64,000 nucleotides of DNA from Rhodococcus sp. 1163 (GCF_002091985.1 NZ_MKKX01000036.1:1-64000), one strand, 5' to 3'. Counted from the stretch's first letter, positions 29,937 through 39,202 are shown. Notes: a model not told the origin generated them from the sequence alone. A program made the numbers and translations.

Positions 29937-30971
29937 ATGCACCGTCGTGTTCTGGCAGCGCTGGGAACCAGCATTGCGCTGTCGATACTGGGGACCGGTG
30001 TGGTGTCTGCTCAACCGCTCCCCGGGACCGGAAGCTCCGATGCTGCCGTGACGCCGTTCGGTGAGTCCGGACCGTCGCTCTCGGCTCGGATCGACCATAT
30101 CGACATGATCACGCCCCGTCGTGCTGCCGTGTTCGTGCAGTCGCCTTCGATGAACAAGATCGTTCAGGTTCAGGTGTTGTTACCTGCAAGGGGCGGCCCG
30201 CGCCCCACTCTGTACATGCTCGACGGCGTCAGTGCCGGCAAAGAGTCCGACTACGCCGAGAGCACGTGGACGCAGAAGACCGACATCGTGGACTTCTTCG
30301 CCGACAAAGACGTCAACGTCGTGCTTCCCGTAGGTGGTTCTAGTAGCTACTACACCAACTGGAATGCGCCGGACCCAATCCTCGGTGTCAATATGTGGGA
30401 GACGTTCCTGACGTCGGAACTTCCCCCGCTGATCGATGCTCAGTTCGCCGGCAACGGCACCAATGCGATCGCGGGCGTCTCCATGGGCGCGCAGGGCGCG
30501 ATGGATCTCATTACCCGTCACCCCGATCTCTATACGGGTGTGGCAGGCCTGAGCGGCTGCTACGACAACTCGCAGCCGAACCTGAAGGATGCCGTTCGCG
30601 CCACTGTCGCAACCAATGGTGGTAATGCGAGCAATATGTGGGGTGAGAACGCCGACCCGAAGTGGGCCGAGCATGACCCGTCTCGAAATGCAGAAGCCCT
30701 GCGCGGCAAGGACATCTATATTTCCGTCGGTACCGGTTTGCCCGGCCCGTACGAACTCGGACCGGGCGGCACCGGCATCGAGTCGGCCGCCATGGGTGGG
30801 CCGCTCGAAGCTGCCGCGCTCTACTGCACAACGTTGTTCGACACCAAACTTCGATCTATTCGCATCCCAGCCAAGTTCGTCTACCGGCCGTACGGAATCC
30901 ACCAGTGGCCGTACTGGCAGGACGATCTGCGCGAGTCCTGGCCGACGCTCCGCGACGCGCTGAACATCTAG
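29937..30971 (+). CDS. Secreted mycolyltransferase-like esterase (antigen 85 family)
   Basis: 344 residues. Signal peptide VLAALGTSIALSILGTGVVS then AQPLPG. Alpha/beta hydrolase of the Ag85/Fbp type: LYMLDGVSAGKESDYAESTW, nucleophile GVSMGAQGAMDL near residue 183, and the C-terminal His in GIHQWPYWQ, which matches the GTHSWEYW element of antigen 85. These enzymes transfer mycolic acid to trehalose or arabinogalactan. ATG 29937 is chosen because it begins the signal peptide. Confidence 0.9.
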   Translation: MHRRVLAALGTSIALSILGTGVVSAQPLPGTGSSDAAVTPFGESGPSLSARIDHIDMITPRRAAVFVQSPSMNKIVQVQVLLPARGGPRPTLYMLDGVSAGKESDYAESTWTQKTDIVDFFADKDVNVVLPVGGSSSYYTNWNAPDPILGVNMWETFLTSELPPLIDAQFAGNGTNAIAGVSMGAQGAMDLITRHPDLYTGVAGLSGCYDNSQPNLKDAVRATVATNGGNASNMWGENADPKWAEHDPSRNAEALRGKDIYISVGTGLPGPYELGPGGTGIESAAMGGPLEAAALYCTTLFDTKLRSIRIPAKFVYRPYGIHQWPYWQDDLRESWPTLRDALNI

Positions 30972-30987
30972 GACTCGCGCACCGGGG

Positions 30988-31782
30988 TCAGATCGCCGAG
31001 AAGTGCGCGAGCACGTGCTCGGCAACGGCTGCGGGTTGCTCGAGCGATACCGAGTGGCCCGAAGCTTCGACACTCCGGTAGCTGCCACCGGATGCCTCGG
31101 CAATGTTGACGTCCGAGATGGGCGGCGGGTACGCATGATCTTCCGTGCCGGAGATCGCGAGTACCGGCACCGTGCAGCCGTTCAATTCGTCGACGATTCG
31201 CGACCGGTGAATCACCTGGTAGGCAGAGTCGCCGATGCTGGGCTTCAGCTCCGCGATCCGGCCGCGCCACTCCTCGACGGCGGGTGTGCCTGCGGACAAG
31301 CTGGTGTCTCCGAACATGATGTACAAAACGATGTCGATATTCTCGCTTCCCCCAATGTCGGCCAGTCGCTCGACAAGGGGAGCAAACGCCTCCAGTTGAT
31401 GCTCCTCCTCCGCCGAAGAGCCCATTGCGACGGCGGACAGCAGCAACTCGGGTCGCCTCGCCGCCAATCGAAGCGCGACGAATCCGCCGAGTGAGTTTCC
31501 CAGGAAATGCACGCGACCCAGTTGCAGTTCTTCGATGAACGCAGCAGCGTCTTCGGTCAGGATGTCCACGGTCACGTCGGCGCGCGAATGCGTCGAACTC
31601 TCGCCGTGATTGCGGTGGTCGTACGCGAAGACGCGGTGCCCTGCGGAGGCCAGTAGTTCGGCCAACGCGTCGAACATTCGATGATCGAAGAACAGTGAAT
31701 GACTGAGGACGACGGGGGTGCCGTCCTGCGGTCCTGATACCTCGTAGGACAGCGTCGCGCCGTTGACGTGGATCGTGTTCAT
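30988..31782 (-). CDS. Alpha/beta hydrolase
   Basis: 264 residues. Oxyanion segment VVLSHSLFFDHRMF, YDHRNHGESS, nucleophile elbow HFLGNSLGGFVALRLA near residue 97, acid in LAISGTEDHAYPPP, and base His in EASGHSVSLEQP. It resembles 3-oxoadipate enol-lactonase-like esterases. The AraC gene is divergent from it and may be its regulator. It is a candidate esterase or lactonase for the Baeyer-Villiger pathway further on, but it is 8 kb away, so that link is weak. Confidence 0.87.
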   Translation of the reverse strand: MNTIHVNGATLSYEVSGPQDGTPVVLSHSLFFDHRMFDALAELLASAGHRVFAYDHRNHGESSTHSRADVTVDILTEDAAAFIEELQLGRVHFLGNSLGGFVALRLAARRPELLLSAVAMGSSAEEEHQLEAFAPLVERLADIGGSENIDIVLYIMFGDTSLSAGTPAVEEWRGRIAELKPSIGDSAYQVIHRSRIVDELNGCTVPVLAISGTEDHAYPPPISDVNIAEASGGSYRSVEASGHSVSLEQPAAVAEHVLAHFSAI

Positions 31783-31946
31783 TCCGGACTCCTGACAGGT
31801 TCTTGCCGCCGTTGTGACCCCTCCGCTGTGATGGAGGACACGTGTACTCTCTGCACGGTAGGGCGCATGTATGCGACGGGTCTGCCGGTGACGCGCACGG
31901 AATCGACGGCCGGACGCACGGATTCAGGCGCGAAAGGTAGAAACTT

Positions 31947-32888
31947 ATGACTGCCACAGCGGACTACGTCGTGTCGACGATCGACACCACACTGTTGCCT
32001 GCCACGGATCGGCCGGGGTTCTGGCGTGAGCACGTTCGCTTCAACCATGGTGGTCTCGATTTCGCATTCGACGAAACGATGGGTTTCAGTGGCAAGACCG
32101 TCGTGCAGCGGTCCGAAGAATTTCAACTGGTGGAGTTCAGTTCCGATGCCATCGTCTACTCGAGAAGCGCCGTAGCTGCTCGCTCCGACGACGATCGGAG
32201 CCTGCGCGTCGTGGTCCCTCGGGCGGGCACGTTTCGATGTGCGTACGGTGACGATCGCGCGATCGTGGGCCGGGGCGCCGCGGTCGCGATGTCGATGGCA
32301 GCTCCCTTCTCCATCGAGCACGGCCCGGGCGCGCGAGCATGGGTGGTGAGCGTCCCGGAATCGGCCTGGCCCCGTTCGGTCGTTCCCGTGAAGCCGCGGG
32401 TTCTCGACCTTGCCACCGGTATGGGCGCGGTAGCAGCTGCAATGACCGAGCAGCTATCCGCGCAGCGAGATGCCCTCTCGGTAAGCAGCTTTCGTGAGGT
32501 TTCCGATGCGCTCACCCGGATGCTGGTCGGGGTCGCATCCGATGAGTCGCGGTGGCCGGATGTCGCGCAGTCCGCATCCGCGCTCGTGAAAACTCAGTCC
32601 GACGACCCGACTCTTACCCCGAAAACCCTTGCTCGACGCCTCGGCTGGTCGCTGCGGCATGTGCAGGCCGTGACGCAGTCGGTGGGCACCAACCCGTCGG
32701 AAATGATTCGGACCAGCCGGCTCGTTCGTGCTCGTGCCCGGCTCGACGATCCAGCTCAGCGTCACCGAACGGTCGCCGAGATCGCCCATCAGTCGGGCTT
32801 CGGCTCGGTCAGTACATTCAACGCGGTGTTTCGTGAGGAGTTCGGGATGAGCCCTCGGCAGGCACGGACGCTCAGTGAGCGGCGTTAG
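31947..32888 (+). CDS. AraC-family regulator with N-terminal AraC-binding-like domain
   Basis: 313 residues. The N-terminal cupin-like ligand domain begins STIDTTLLPATDRPGFWREH and contains LRVVVPRAGTFRCAYGDDRA. Two helix-turn-helix units are at the C-terminus: LTPKTLARRLGWSLRHVQAV and RTVAEIAHQSGFGSVSTFNA followed by FREEFGMSPRQAR. GAAAGG precedes ATG 31947. Divergent from the alpha/beta hydrolase gene; its end overlaps the convergent pat gene by 17 bp. Confidence 0.9.
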   Translation: MTATADYVVSTIDTTLLPATDRPGFWREHVRFNHGGLDFAFDETMGFSGKTVVQRSEEFQLVEFSSDAIVYSRSAVAARSDDDRSLRVVVPRAGTFRCAYGDDRAIVGRGAAVAMSMAAPFSIEHGPGARAWVVSVPESAWPRSVVPVKPRVLDLATGMGAVAAAMTEQLSAQRDALSVSSFREVSDALTRMLVGVASDESRWPDVAQSASALVKTQSDDPTLTPKTLARRLGWSLRHVQAVTQSVGTNPSEMIRTSRLVRARARLDDPAQRHRTVAEIAHQSGFGSVSTFNAVFREEFGMSPRQARTLSERR

Positions 32889-33933
32889 CTGCGTATTTCA
32901 GGTAGGCGTCGTTCTCGTGTGGGTCGCCGATTGTGATGCGAACCCCGTCGTTTCCGTAGGCCCGCAACAGTATTCCAGCTTCTGCTGCGGCTTCGGTGTA
33001 GGGACCGGAGAGGGCCCCGAGTGGTAGGAACACGAAGTTCGCCTCCGAAGGCGCGACGACGTAGCCCAGCTCGATCAGTGCAGTGCGAACCCGTTTGCGT
33101 TCTGCGACAAGGAGATCGGTACGGGCGAGGAGCTCGTCTTTTGCATCGAGCGATGCCAGTGCTGCCTGCTGCGCGACGGAGCTCACCGCGAATGCGATGC
33201 GAACTTTGCTCATCGCGGTGATCACCGCCGGATCGCCGACGGCATATCCCACGCGTAGTCCGGCCAGCCCGTACGCCTTGGAGAAGGTGCGGAGTACCAG
33301 AACGTTGCGACGGTCGCGGGCCAATTCGACACCGTCGGTGTACTCACCCTCCGGGTTTTCGCGGGCGTACTCGAAGTAGGCCTCGTCCAGCACCACGAGG
33401 ACATGCGCGGGCACCGCGTCGAGGAATCGTTCGAGTGCAGATCTGGCCACGACGGTGCCGGAAGGATTGTTCGGGTTGCAGATGAATATCACGCGGGTGC
33501 GCTCGGTGATCGCGGCGAGCATGGCGTCGAGATCGTGCACGTGCGCCGCATTCAGCGGTACCTCTACCGGCGTCGCACCGGCGACGCGCGCGATGATCGG
33601 ATACGCCTCGAAGGATCGCCACGCGTACATCACCTCGTCACCGGGGCCGCACATGATCTGGACGACTTCCTGGCACAGTGCCACCGATCCGTTGCCGACT
33701 GCGACATTGGCCGGGTCGACCTTCACGTGCGCGGCGACGGCGTCCACGAGGGCAGTGGCGCGGATGTCGGGGTAGCGGTTGACGGTGACGACCGACTCGG
33801 CGATCTTCTCGCGGACGCCCGGGAGCGGACCCTGTGTCGTCTCGTTGCTGGCCAGCTTGATCGCGCCCGGGAAGTTGCGTCCGGGTACGTAGGCGGGGAT
33901 TGCGTCGAGGTCGGTGCGGATGCGGGCGGTCAC
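32872..33933 (-). CDS. pat: Aromatic amino acid / histidinol-phosphate-type aminotransferase (Pat)
   Basis: 353 residues, class-II PLP enzyme. GRNFPGAIKLASNETTQGPL, GNGSVALCQEVVQIM, AWRSFEAYPIIARV, FICNPNNPSGTVV, DEAYFEYA, and the PLP-lysine motif RTFSKAYGLAGLRVGYA. Length and neighbourhood match mycobacterial Rv3772, assigned as phenylalanine/aromatic aminotransferase. A role in histidine synthesis cannot be excluded from sequence. GTG 33933 follows a CATAAT-like box by 7 bases, suggesting leaderless transcription. Confidence 0.9.
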   Translation of the reverse strand: MTARIRTDLDAIPAYVPGRNFPGAIKLASNETTQGPLPGVREKIAESVVTVNRYPDIRATALVDAVAAHVKVDPANVAVGNGSVALCQEVVQIMCGPGDEVMYAWRSFEAYPIIARVAGATPVEVPLNAAHVHDLDAMLAAITERTRVIFICNPNNPSGTVVARSALERFLDAVPAHVLVVLDEAYFEYARENPEGEYTDGVELARDRRNVLVLRTFSKAYGLAGLRVGYAVGDPAVITAMSKVRIAFAVSSVAQQAALASLDAKDELLARTDLLVAERKRVRTALIELGYVVAPSEANFVFLPLGALSGPYTEAAAEAGILLRAYGNDGVRITIGDPHENDAYLKYAANAAH

Positions 33934-34024
33934 GGCTCACATTATGCGCCAGGTGGGGCAGATCATTTCCTGTGCGTCCGCCGGTAATCCAGCGGAGCGT
34001 GGCCTGTCGCACTATTTTGGTGTC

Positions 34025-34753
34025 ATGTCGGGAATCTTCACGGATGTGGCAGTGCTCCGAATCGACGCGGACGACGATGAGCAACCGCCTGGGGAGCACA
34101 AGGTGCCGCTGACGGCCATCTCCCCGGAAGGGCACGTCCGAGGCGGGATCGTAGTGCTGCACGAATCCCGCGAGCTACCGGAATCGCTACTGGACTTGCT
34201 GCGCGCGCTCGCACTCGACGGATGGCTGGCCGTCGCCCCGGACCTGTTCCACCGAGGAACGGAGGGCGAAGAGGTCTTCGGCGAAAATCTGTTCTCCGAC
34301 TTCGACGCGACCTTCGACTGGCTCACCTCCCGGGGTGTCTATCCGGACTGCGTCGGAGTCATCGGGTTCGACGACGCCGGAACTGCGGCGCTGATCGTCG
34401 CAACGAACCGACCGATCGGTGCAGCCGTCAGCGTCGCGGCGGCGGGCATCGTCGAACCATTGAACGCCGACGCTGTCGCATTGATCGACGCCGCGCCTGC
34501 GCTCCAGGCGCCCTGGTTGGGTCTGTACGGCGAGAACGACCCCAGGACCCCACCGGAGCACATCGAGGGCCTCCGTGACGCAGCCACACGGTCATCCGTA
34601 GCCACCAACGTCGTCAGCTACAGCGGACTCCGCCACCGCGCCGACGAACCGCAGCCTTCGCTCGGTAGCGCCGAAGATGAAGACCCGGCAACTGCCGCGC
34701 TGATCGAAGCTCAGGCCAGAATTTTCGATTGGTTCGACTCGTTCCTTCGCTGA
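34025..34753 (+). CDS. Dienelactone hydrolase-like protein lacking the nucleophile
   Basis: 242 residues, alpha/beta hydrolase of the dienelactone hydrolase type: GGIVVLHESRELPESLLDLL, LALDGWLAVAPDLFHR, DATFDWLTSRGVYPDCVGVI. Where the family has the nucleophile elbow GxCxGG, this protein has G114-F-D-D-A-G119, so Asp116 replaces Cys. Acid and His regions (YGENDPRTPPEH and GLRHRADEPQPS) remain. It may be non-catalytic or use another mechanism. TATTTT at 34013-34018 then 6 bases to ATG 34025 indicates a leaderless start; divergent from pat. Confidence 0.82.
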   Translation: MSGIFTDVAVLRIDADDDEQPPGEHKVPLTAISPEGHVRGGIVVLHESRELPESLLDLLRALALDGWLAVAPDLFHRGTEGEEVFGENLFSDFDATFDWLTSRGVYPDCVGVIGFDDAGTAALIVATNRPIGAAVSVAAAGIVEPLNADAVALIDAAPALQAPWLGLYGENDPRTPPEHIEGLRDAATRSSVATNVVSYSGLRHRADEPQPSLGSAEDEDPATAALIEAQARIFDWFDSFLR

Positions 34754-34837
34754 TCGGGATATGACCAGGCGTTTTGCGTTCTCCTCTCAACCGTGTGTAA
34801 TCTCGTTCCTCGGCGGTCCGAGAGGGCCGGCAGCCTA

Positions 34838-34927
34838 GGAGGCGTGCCAGAGCGGCCGAATGGGAGTCACTGCTAATGACTTGACCCTTCACCGGGTCCG
34901 GAGGTTCAAATCCTCTCGCCTCCGCCA
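34838..34927 (+). tRNA. tRNA-Ser (anticodon GCU)
   Basis: 90 nt with encoded CCA. Acceptor arms GGAGGCG/CGCCTCC, anticodon stem AGTCA/TGACT with loop CTGCTAA giving GCT, long class-II variable arm, T-arm GGAGGTTCAAATCCTCT. Confidence 0.96.
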
Positions 34928-34997
34928 AGCTGATCCGCAAGGACCAGCCAGTTTGACGCAGGACCGTTGATTCGTAAGGATCAACACAATTGAACAT

Positions 34998-35070
34998 GCG
35001 CCCGTAGCTCAACGGATAGAGCACCTGACTACGGATCAGGAGGTTAGGGGTTCGAATCCCTTCGGGCGCA
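34998..35070 (+). tRNA. tRNA-Arg (anticodon ACG)
   Basis: 73 nt without encoded CCA. Acceptor arms GCGCCCG/CGGGCGC, D-arm TAGCTCAACGGATAGAGC, anticodon stem CCTGA/TCAGG with loop CTACGGA, T-arm GGGGTTCGAATCCCT. The wobble A is expected to be deaminated to inosine. Confidence 0.96.
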
Positions 35071-35074
35071 CAAG

Positions 35075-35119
35075 AAATAGCCTCGTACTTGCGGAAACGC
35101 ACAGTGCGAGGCTATTTTT
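35075..35119 (+). terminator. Terminator after tRNA-Arg
   Basis: AAATAGCCTCG (35075-35085) pairs with CGAGGCTATTT (35107-35117) and is followed by further T residues. Confidence 0.65.
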
Positions 35120-35201
35120 CTGTCTTTGATTCCGAGGACCCAGGGTGTCCGTTTCGATGGGCTCCGACCGAGCGGACGTAAGCGTCTGTCATGATCGGGG
35201 G

Positions 35202-35357
35202 ATGCTTGGACTCATTGGATTGTTGCTCGTCGTGTGGCTGGTGTTCGTCATCCTCGGGTTCGTTGTCAAAGGCTTGCTCTGGTTGGCAATCATCGGGATC
35301 GTGTTGTTCGCAGCGACCGCTGCGTGGGGTTGGGTGAAGCGAAACACTCGCACCTGA
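35202..35357 (+). CDS. Small hydrophobic membrane protein
   Basis: 51 residues: MLGLIGLLLVVWLVFVILGF, a short basic turn (VVKG), then LLWLAIIGIVLFAATAAWGW and a basic tail VKRNTRT. Two membrane helices, DUF-type hydrophobic mini-protein often seen in actinobacteria; no known function. A purine-rich GGGGG stretch precedes ATG 35202. Confidence 0.65.
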   Translation: MLGLIGLLLVVWLVFVILGFVVKGLLWLAIIGIVLFAATAAWGWVKRNTRT

Positions 35358-35394
35358 CGCTGGGCTGATTCGCTCATCGAGAATGCGGACGAGC

Positions 35395-35994
35395 TCAGAT
35401 TGCGCCCTCGGAGTGGCGAGGTGTCGATGTTGCGAGGGCAGCAACGACTTGAAGAAGATTCGAGGCACTGAAGCTTTCGGGCCTACGTACGACGTCTATC
35501 GCCGCTCCCTGGATGAGCGCGACGAGTGTGGACCGGAACGCGTCGGGATCGAGATCGTGTTCCCGGGCGAATCGGTCGGTGACGGGGTGAATCGCGTCGG
35601 TATACAAACGGAGACCCGTGTCGATCTGGTCACGAAAATCGATGCTTCTTCGGAAGAAATAGAACTGGAAAAGTAGGTCGACTTCATCACGCTGAGTGTG
35701 GAGGCCTTCCAGTTCTGTGGTGATCATCTCGTGGAGGGCGACGTCTGCGGGAAGGTCCTCGCCGAACCCGTCTTCCGGCCCGTCCAAGGTTGTTTCGAGT
35801 AGTCGAGCAAGCAGAGCGTGAAGCAATCCGTTCTTGGTTTGGTAGTAGAAGTAGACGAGGCCGCTGGAGAGATCAGCTTCTGCAGCGACAGTCCGGGCCG
35901 TGACTGTTTCCAGTCCGCCATCGAGCGCCACCAATTTTGCGGCGGCGAGGATGTCACTGCGCCGCTCGGGTTCTGACTTCTTTGCTCCGACCAC
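35395..35994 (-). CDS. TetR-family regulator
   Basis: 199 residues. The N-terminal helix-turn-helix is RSDILAAAKLVALDGGLETV and TVAAEADLSSGLVYFYYQTK; the C-terminal ligand domain is helical (VDLLFQFYFFRRSIDFRDQI). GTG 35994 is preceded by TAGGCT (36002-36007) and a 7-base spacer, a leaderless start. Divergent from the SDR gene at 36134, its likely target. Confidence 0.9.
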   Translation of the reverse strand: MVGAKKSEPERRSDILAAAKLVALDGGLETVTARTVAAEADLSSGLVYFYYQTKNGLLHALLARLLETTLDGPEDGFGEDLPADVALHEMITTELEGLHTQRDEVDLLFQFYFFRRSIDFRDQIDTGLRLYTDAIHPVTDRFAREHDLDPDAFRSTLVALIQGAAIDVVRRPESFSASNLLQVVAALATSTPRHSEGAI

Positions 35995-36133
35995 TCTCGA
36001 GAGCCTAGACCTGCGCAGGTGTATGGCCAGCAGGTATGAGGTTGCCCAGAGTCACATTGCGCTCATTGACCGGTTGGTCAATACTGGAGGTATTGGTGTT
36101 GCTCCATCGCCGTCTACCGCTAGGAGAAGAATT

Positions 36134-36952
36134 GTGTCCCATTCCCTGAGGAACCAAACCGTCTTGGTCACCGGCGGCGGCAGTGGTATCGGCCGACTTC
36201 TCGCCTTGGGCGCTGCTGAGCGTGGGGCCCGGGTCATCGTGTGGGATCTGTCCGAAGAGGCCGGCAGGAATGTCAGCCAGGAGATCGTTGCCGCGGGTCA
36301 CTCTGCCGCGGCCTACACCGTTGATGTGTCCGATCGCGATTCCGTCCAGGCCGCCGCGAAGGAAACGGGGCCTATCGACGTCCTGATCAACAACGCGGGG
36401 ATCGTCACCGGCAAGAACCTCCTCGACGCCTCCGACGACGCCATCGAGCGAACGATCCGCGTGAACACGCTTTCCCTCTTCTGGGTCACCCGGGCCTTCC
36501 TCGGCAACATGATCGAGAACCGTCGCGGTACCGTCGTCACCGTTTCCAGCGCCGCTGGGCTTGTGGGGGTCGCCAAGCAAACCGACTACTCCGCGAGCAA
36601 GTTCGCCGCCTTCGGTTTCGCTGAATCACTGCGTGTGGAGCTCTCGAAAGCCAACGCAGGCGTCAACTCGTTGGTTGTGTGTCCGTACTTCGTCAGCACC
36701 GGCATGTTCAAGGGCGTGCAGACGAAATACCCACTCCTCCTACCGATCCTCACCCCCGAGTTCGTGGCGGAGAAGACCCTGACAGCGATCGAGAAGGGCC
36801 GACACGAGTTGATCATGCCCCGATTCGTGAACCTGTTGTCGCCTGCCCGGGTGCTCCCGGTTCGCTGGTTCGACAAAGTAATGAATCAGCTCGGCGTCAA
36901 CAACACCATGGATCATTTCGTCGGCCGCGTCGAGGCGAAGAGTAAGAGCTGA
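36134..36952 (+). CDS. Short-chain dehydrogenase/reductase
   Basis: 272 residues, classical SDR: cofactor motif LVTGGGSGIGRLLALGAAER, DVLINNAGIVTGKNL, catalytic SSAAGLVGVAKQTDYSASKF (S...YxxxK). A C-terminal extension of about 50 residues (LLSPARVLPVRWFDKVMNQL) resembles membrane-associated retinol or sterol dehydrogenase-like SDRs. GTG 36134 is chosen because AGGAGA at 36122-36127 sits at ideal distance. Divergent from a TetR gene. Confidence 0.9.
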   Translation: MSHSLRNQTVLVTGGGSGIGRLLALGAAERGARVIVWDLSEEAGRNVSQEIVAAGHSAAAYTVDVSDRDSVQAAAKETGPIDVLINNAGIVTGKNLLDASDDAIERTIRVNTLSLFWVTRAFLGNMIENRRGTVVTVSSAAGLVGVAKQTDYSASKFAAFGFAESLRVELSKANAGVNSLVVCPYFVSTGMFKGVQTKYPLLLPILTPEFVAEKTLTAIEKGRHELIMPRFVNLLSPARVLPVRWFDKVMNQLGVNNTMDHFVGRVEAKSKS

Positions 36953-37057
36953 CGATCCCGCAAGGGACGAACCAGAGCTTCCGTAGGAGTGATAGGTCCC
37001 AGCTGTCCGGTCTGCTCGGCTATATGGTGATCCTTCGCCCGATCTGAGGAGCAACTG

Positions 37058-38785
37058 ATGTCTCACGTCATCGTCAAGGCATCGACAGTGATCACAGTCG
37101 ACGCCGAGCGTCCGCGCGCGGAAGCCGTTGCGGTGGATACCGAGACCGGTGTGATTCTTGCGGTAGGCACCTTGGCTGACTGCCAAGGTGCCGCTCCCGA
37201 TGCGACGGTGACCGACCTGGGGCCCAGTGTTCTGATGCCTGGTTTCATCGACTCGCACAATCACCCTGGACTCTCCGGTCTCGTCACACAGGCACCGGCC
37301 TATTGGATTGCTCCCTACGTCGGCTACCCGTCGTTTGCCGACGTCGATGCGCTCTTCCGCAAGGCCAACGCAGAGGAGCCTGCCGGTCAGCCACTGTTGT
37401 TCAACGGCCTCGATCGAATGCTTCAAGGAGCGCCGGAGCTCGACCGGGTGCAGCTCGACGCCTACTTTCCTGATCGAGCAGCGATCGTCTTCGACAACTC
37501 GGGCCACGAGGTGTACTTCAACTCGGGCGTGATCGCCGCGCTGGGCTGGCCGAACGGCACACCGCCGGCCGATCCCGCCGGCGCGTCGTTCGGGCGCAAC
37601 GAGGACGGCTCCTCGAACGGACTGGCTTACGAAAGTTCGGCAATCGCTCAGGTGCTGACGCCGATGCTGCCGAAGATCGTCAGTCATCCGCTGCACTCGT
37701 GCGCGCAGTGGTATGCGCTCATGGCTCGCCACGGAGTGACCGCGACGTCGGATCACTCGTACTCCGATGACAGCAAGCCGATCTTCGAGGCGTTGGCCTC
37801 GACGTCGGATTGCCCGATTCGGGTCTCGCTCTATCACGTGTCGACCGAGTCGACCTGTGGCGAGCCGTTCAGCTCGCCGATCCCAGACAACATGCTGCGC
37901 AAACAAGGCATCAAGCTGTGGGCAGACGGTGCCCCGTGGGTCGGAACGATTGCGATTTCCTTCCCCTACCTGGATACCCCGACCACTCGTAATGCGCAGA
38001 TTGCTCCCGGCGCGACCTACGAGACGAAGATGAACTACTCGCGAGCCGAACTGGACGCGACTCTTTCTTCCTACGCCGACAAAGGATTTCAGTTCGCGTT
38101 CCATGTCAACGGCGACGTCGGACTCGATATCGTTCTCGATGCCTACGAGCGCGCGCTGGCGCTCAACAATCTGACTGCAACAGATCACCGGTGGCGGGTG
38201 GAACACCTCGGTGCCTGCAGGGGAGATCAGTTCGAGCGCGCTGCGAATCTTGGCGTCGTGTTGTCGATGGGGCCTTACCAGCTGATCTACTGGGGAGACT
38301 TGCTGGACGGCGAGATCTTCGACAGCTCGATCGGGGCGCAGTGGCAGCGGATCGGAGACGCGTTCCGTGCAGGTGCCGTCGTGGCATTCCACAATGACGG
38401 CATGGTGAGTCCGCCCGATGTGCTGCTGAACATTCAGACCGTGATCACGCGGAGAACTCCGTCCGGACAGCTACATGGCCCGGAGCAGATCATCAGTCTG
38501 GATGACGCCATCAAAGCCCAGACGATCAATGCGGCGCACGTCTTGCATCGAGATCACGAGATCGGTTCGATCGAGGTCGGAAAGCTCGCGGACTTCACCG
38601 TACTTTCGCGCGACCCCTATGAAGTTGAAGCCTCCCGGCTGACTGCCGATGTCTCGGTCGAGGGGACTTGGGTGGGTGGCAAGCCGATCGACCTCGACGC
38701 CTTTCTCGAACAGGTTCGAGCAACTGACCCGTCCGAGCACCACTCGGCAATCGCCGACGTCGGTGAACGCATTCACCGCTGCTGA
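37058..38785 (+). CDS. YtcJ-type amidohydrolase
   Basis: 575 residues, metal-dependent amidohydrolase superfamily. Small N-terminal beta-domain (SHVIVKASTVITVDAERPRA), metal site GFIDSHNHPGL near residue 67, DHSYSD, FQFAFHVNGDVGLD, RWRVEHLGACRGDQFERAAN, and VAFHNDGMV, ending in the GSIEVGKLADFTVLSRDPYE beta-sandwich return. YtcJ-like members hydrolyse N-acyl or cyclic amide substrates; the actual substrate is unknown. Confidence 0.9.
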   Translation: MSHVIVKASTVITVDAERPRAEAVAVDTETGVILAVGTLADCQGAAPDATVTDLGPSVLMPGFIDSHNHPGLSGLVTQAPAYWIAPYVGYPSFADVDALFRKANAEEPAGQPLLFNGLDRMLQGAPELDRVQLDAYFPDRAAIVFDNSGHEVYFNSGVIAALGWPNGTPPADPAGASFGRNEDGSSNGLAYESSAIAQVLTPMLPKIVSHPLHSCAQWYALMARHGVTATSDHSYSDDSKPIFEALASTSDCPIRVSLYHVSTESTCGEPFSSPIPDNMLRKQGIKLWADGAPWVGTIAISFPYLDTPTTRNAQIAPGATYETKMNYSRAELDATLSSYADKGFQFAFHVNGDVGLDIVLDAYERALALNNLTATDHRWRVEHLGACRGDQFERAANLGVVLSMGPYQLIYWGDLLDGEIFDSSIGAQWQRIGDAFRAGAVVAFHNDGMVSPPDVLLNIQTVITRRTPSGQLHGPEQIISLDDAIKAQTINAAHVLHRDHEIGSIEVGKLADFTVLSRDPYEVEASRLTADVSVEGTWVGGKPIDLDAFLEQVRATDPSEHHSAIADVGERIHRC

Positions 38786-38875
38786 AAGCTGGGGCACCGG
38801 TTACAACCGCAACACCAGTTCGATGACCTCGTCGGTGCACTTTATCGATGGTGACGTCTTAGAAGAGCCTGCCGA

Positions 38876-39175
38876 TCACCTCGGCGATGCTCCGACGAGC
38901 GGTGCGAGCTGCGATGCGATCGGGTTGAGGTTGAGCTTGTCCGGATCCACCTTGGGCTTGCCGTCCCATGGTTGCGGTGTTTCAGGATCGGCGAAGACTA
39001 TCCGGGCATGGACCCGGTACTGCCCGAATCCGAGGAGGTTATCGATCCGAACGTACTTTCCACCGACGAAGACGATGCCGGCGACGGTAACGACCACCAG
39101 TGCGATGAGCTGAATCCTGACCAGCCGAGATCTCACAGCCCACCTCCGAATCTCCTGACTACTGACGACTTCCAC
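38876..39175 (-). pseudogene. Truncated Mce-family (MceD/F-like) remnant
   Basis: 99 residues. The first 55 look like the start of an MceF/MceD protein: RLVRIQLIALVVVTVAGIVF membrane anchor followed by VGGKYVRIDNLLGFGQYRVH. The MCE domain that should follow is missing; instead a short tail (PQPWDGKPKVDPDKLNLNPI) like the extreme C-terminus of Mce proteins is attached in frame. An in-frame internal deletion of a normal 330-500 residue gene fits. It could still be a short functional envelope peptide. Last gene of the operon starting at 43691. Confidence 0.55.
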
Positions 39176-39202
39176 CGTTTGGTGGCTCGTATCGGGCAGC
39201 AG

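Noticed and set aside
34960..34985. Small hairpin GTTGAT/ATCAAC between the two tRNA genes
   Set aside because: Only 6 bp, no T-run; could be chance.
36740..38392. Long open frame on the minus strand opposite the amidohydrolase
   Set aside because: It is antisense to a gene with clear amidohydrolase motifs; its protein is Arg/Val-rich with no recognisable domain, a usual artefact of high-GC DNA.
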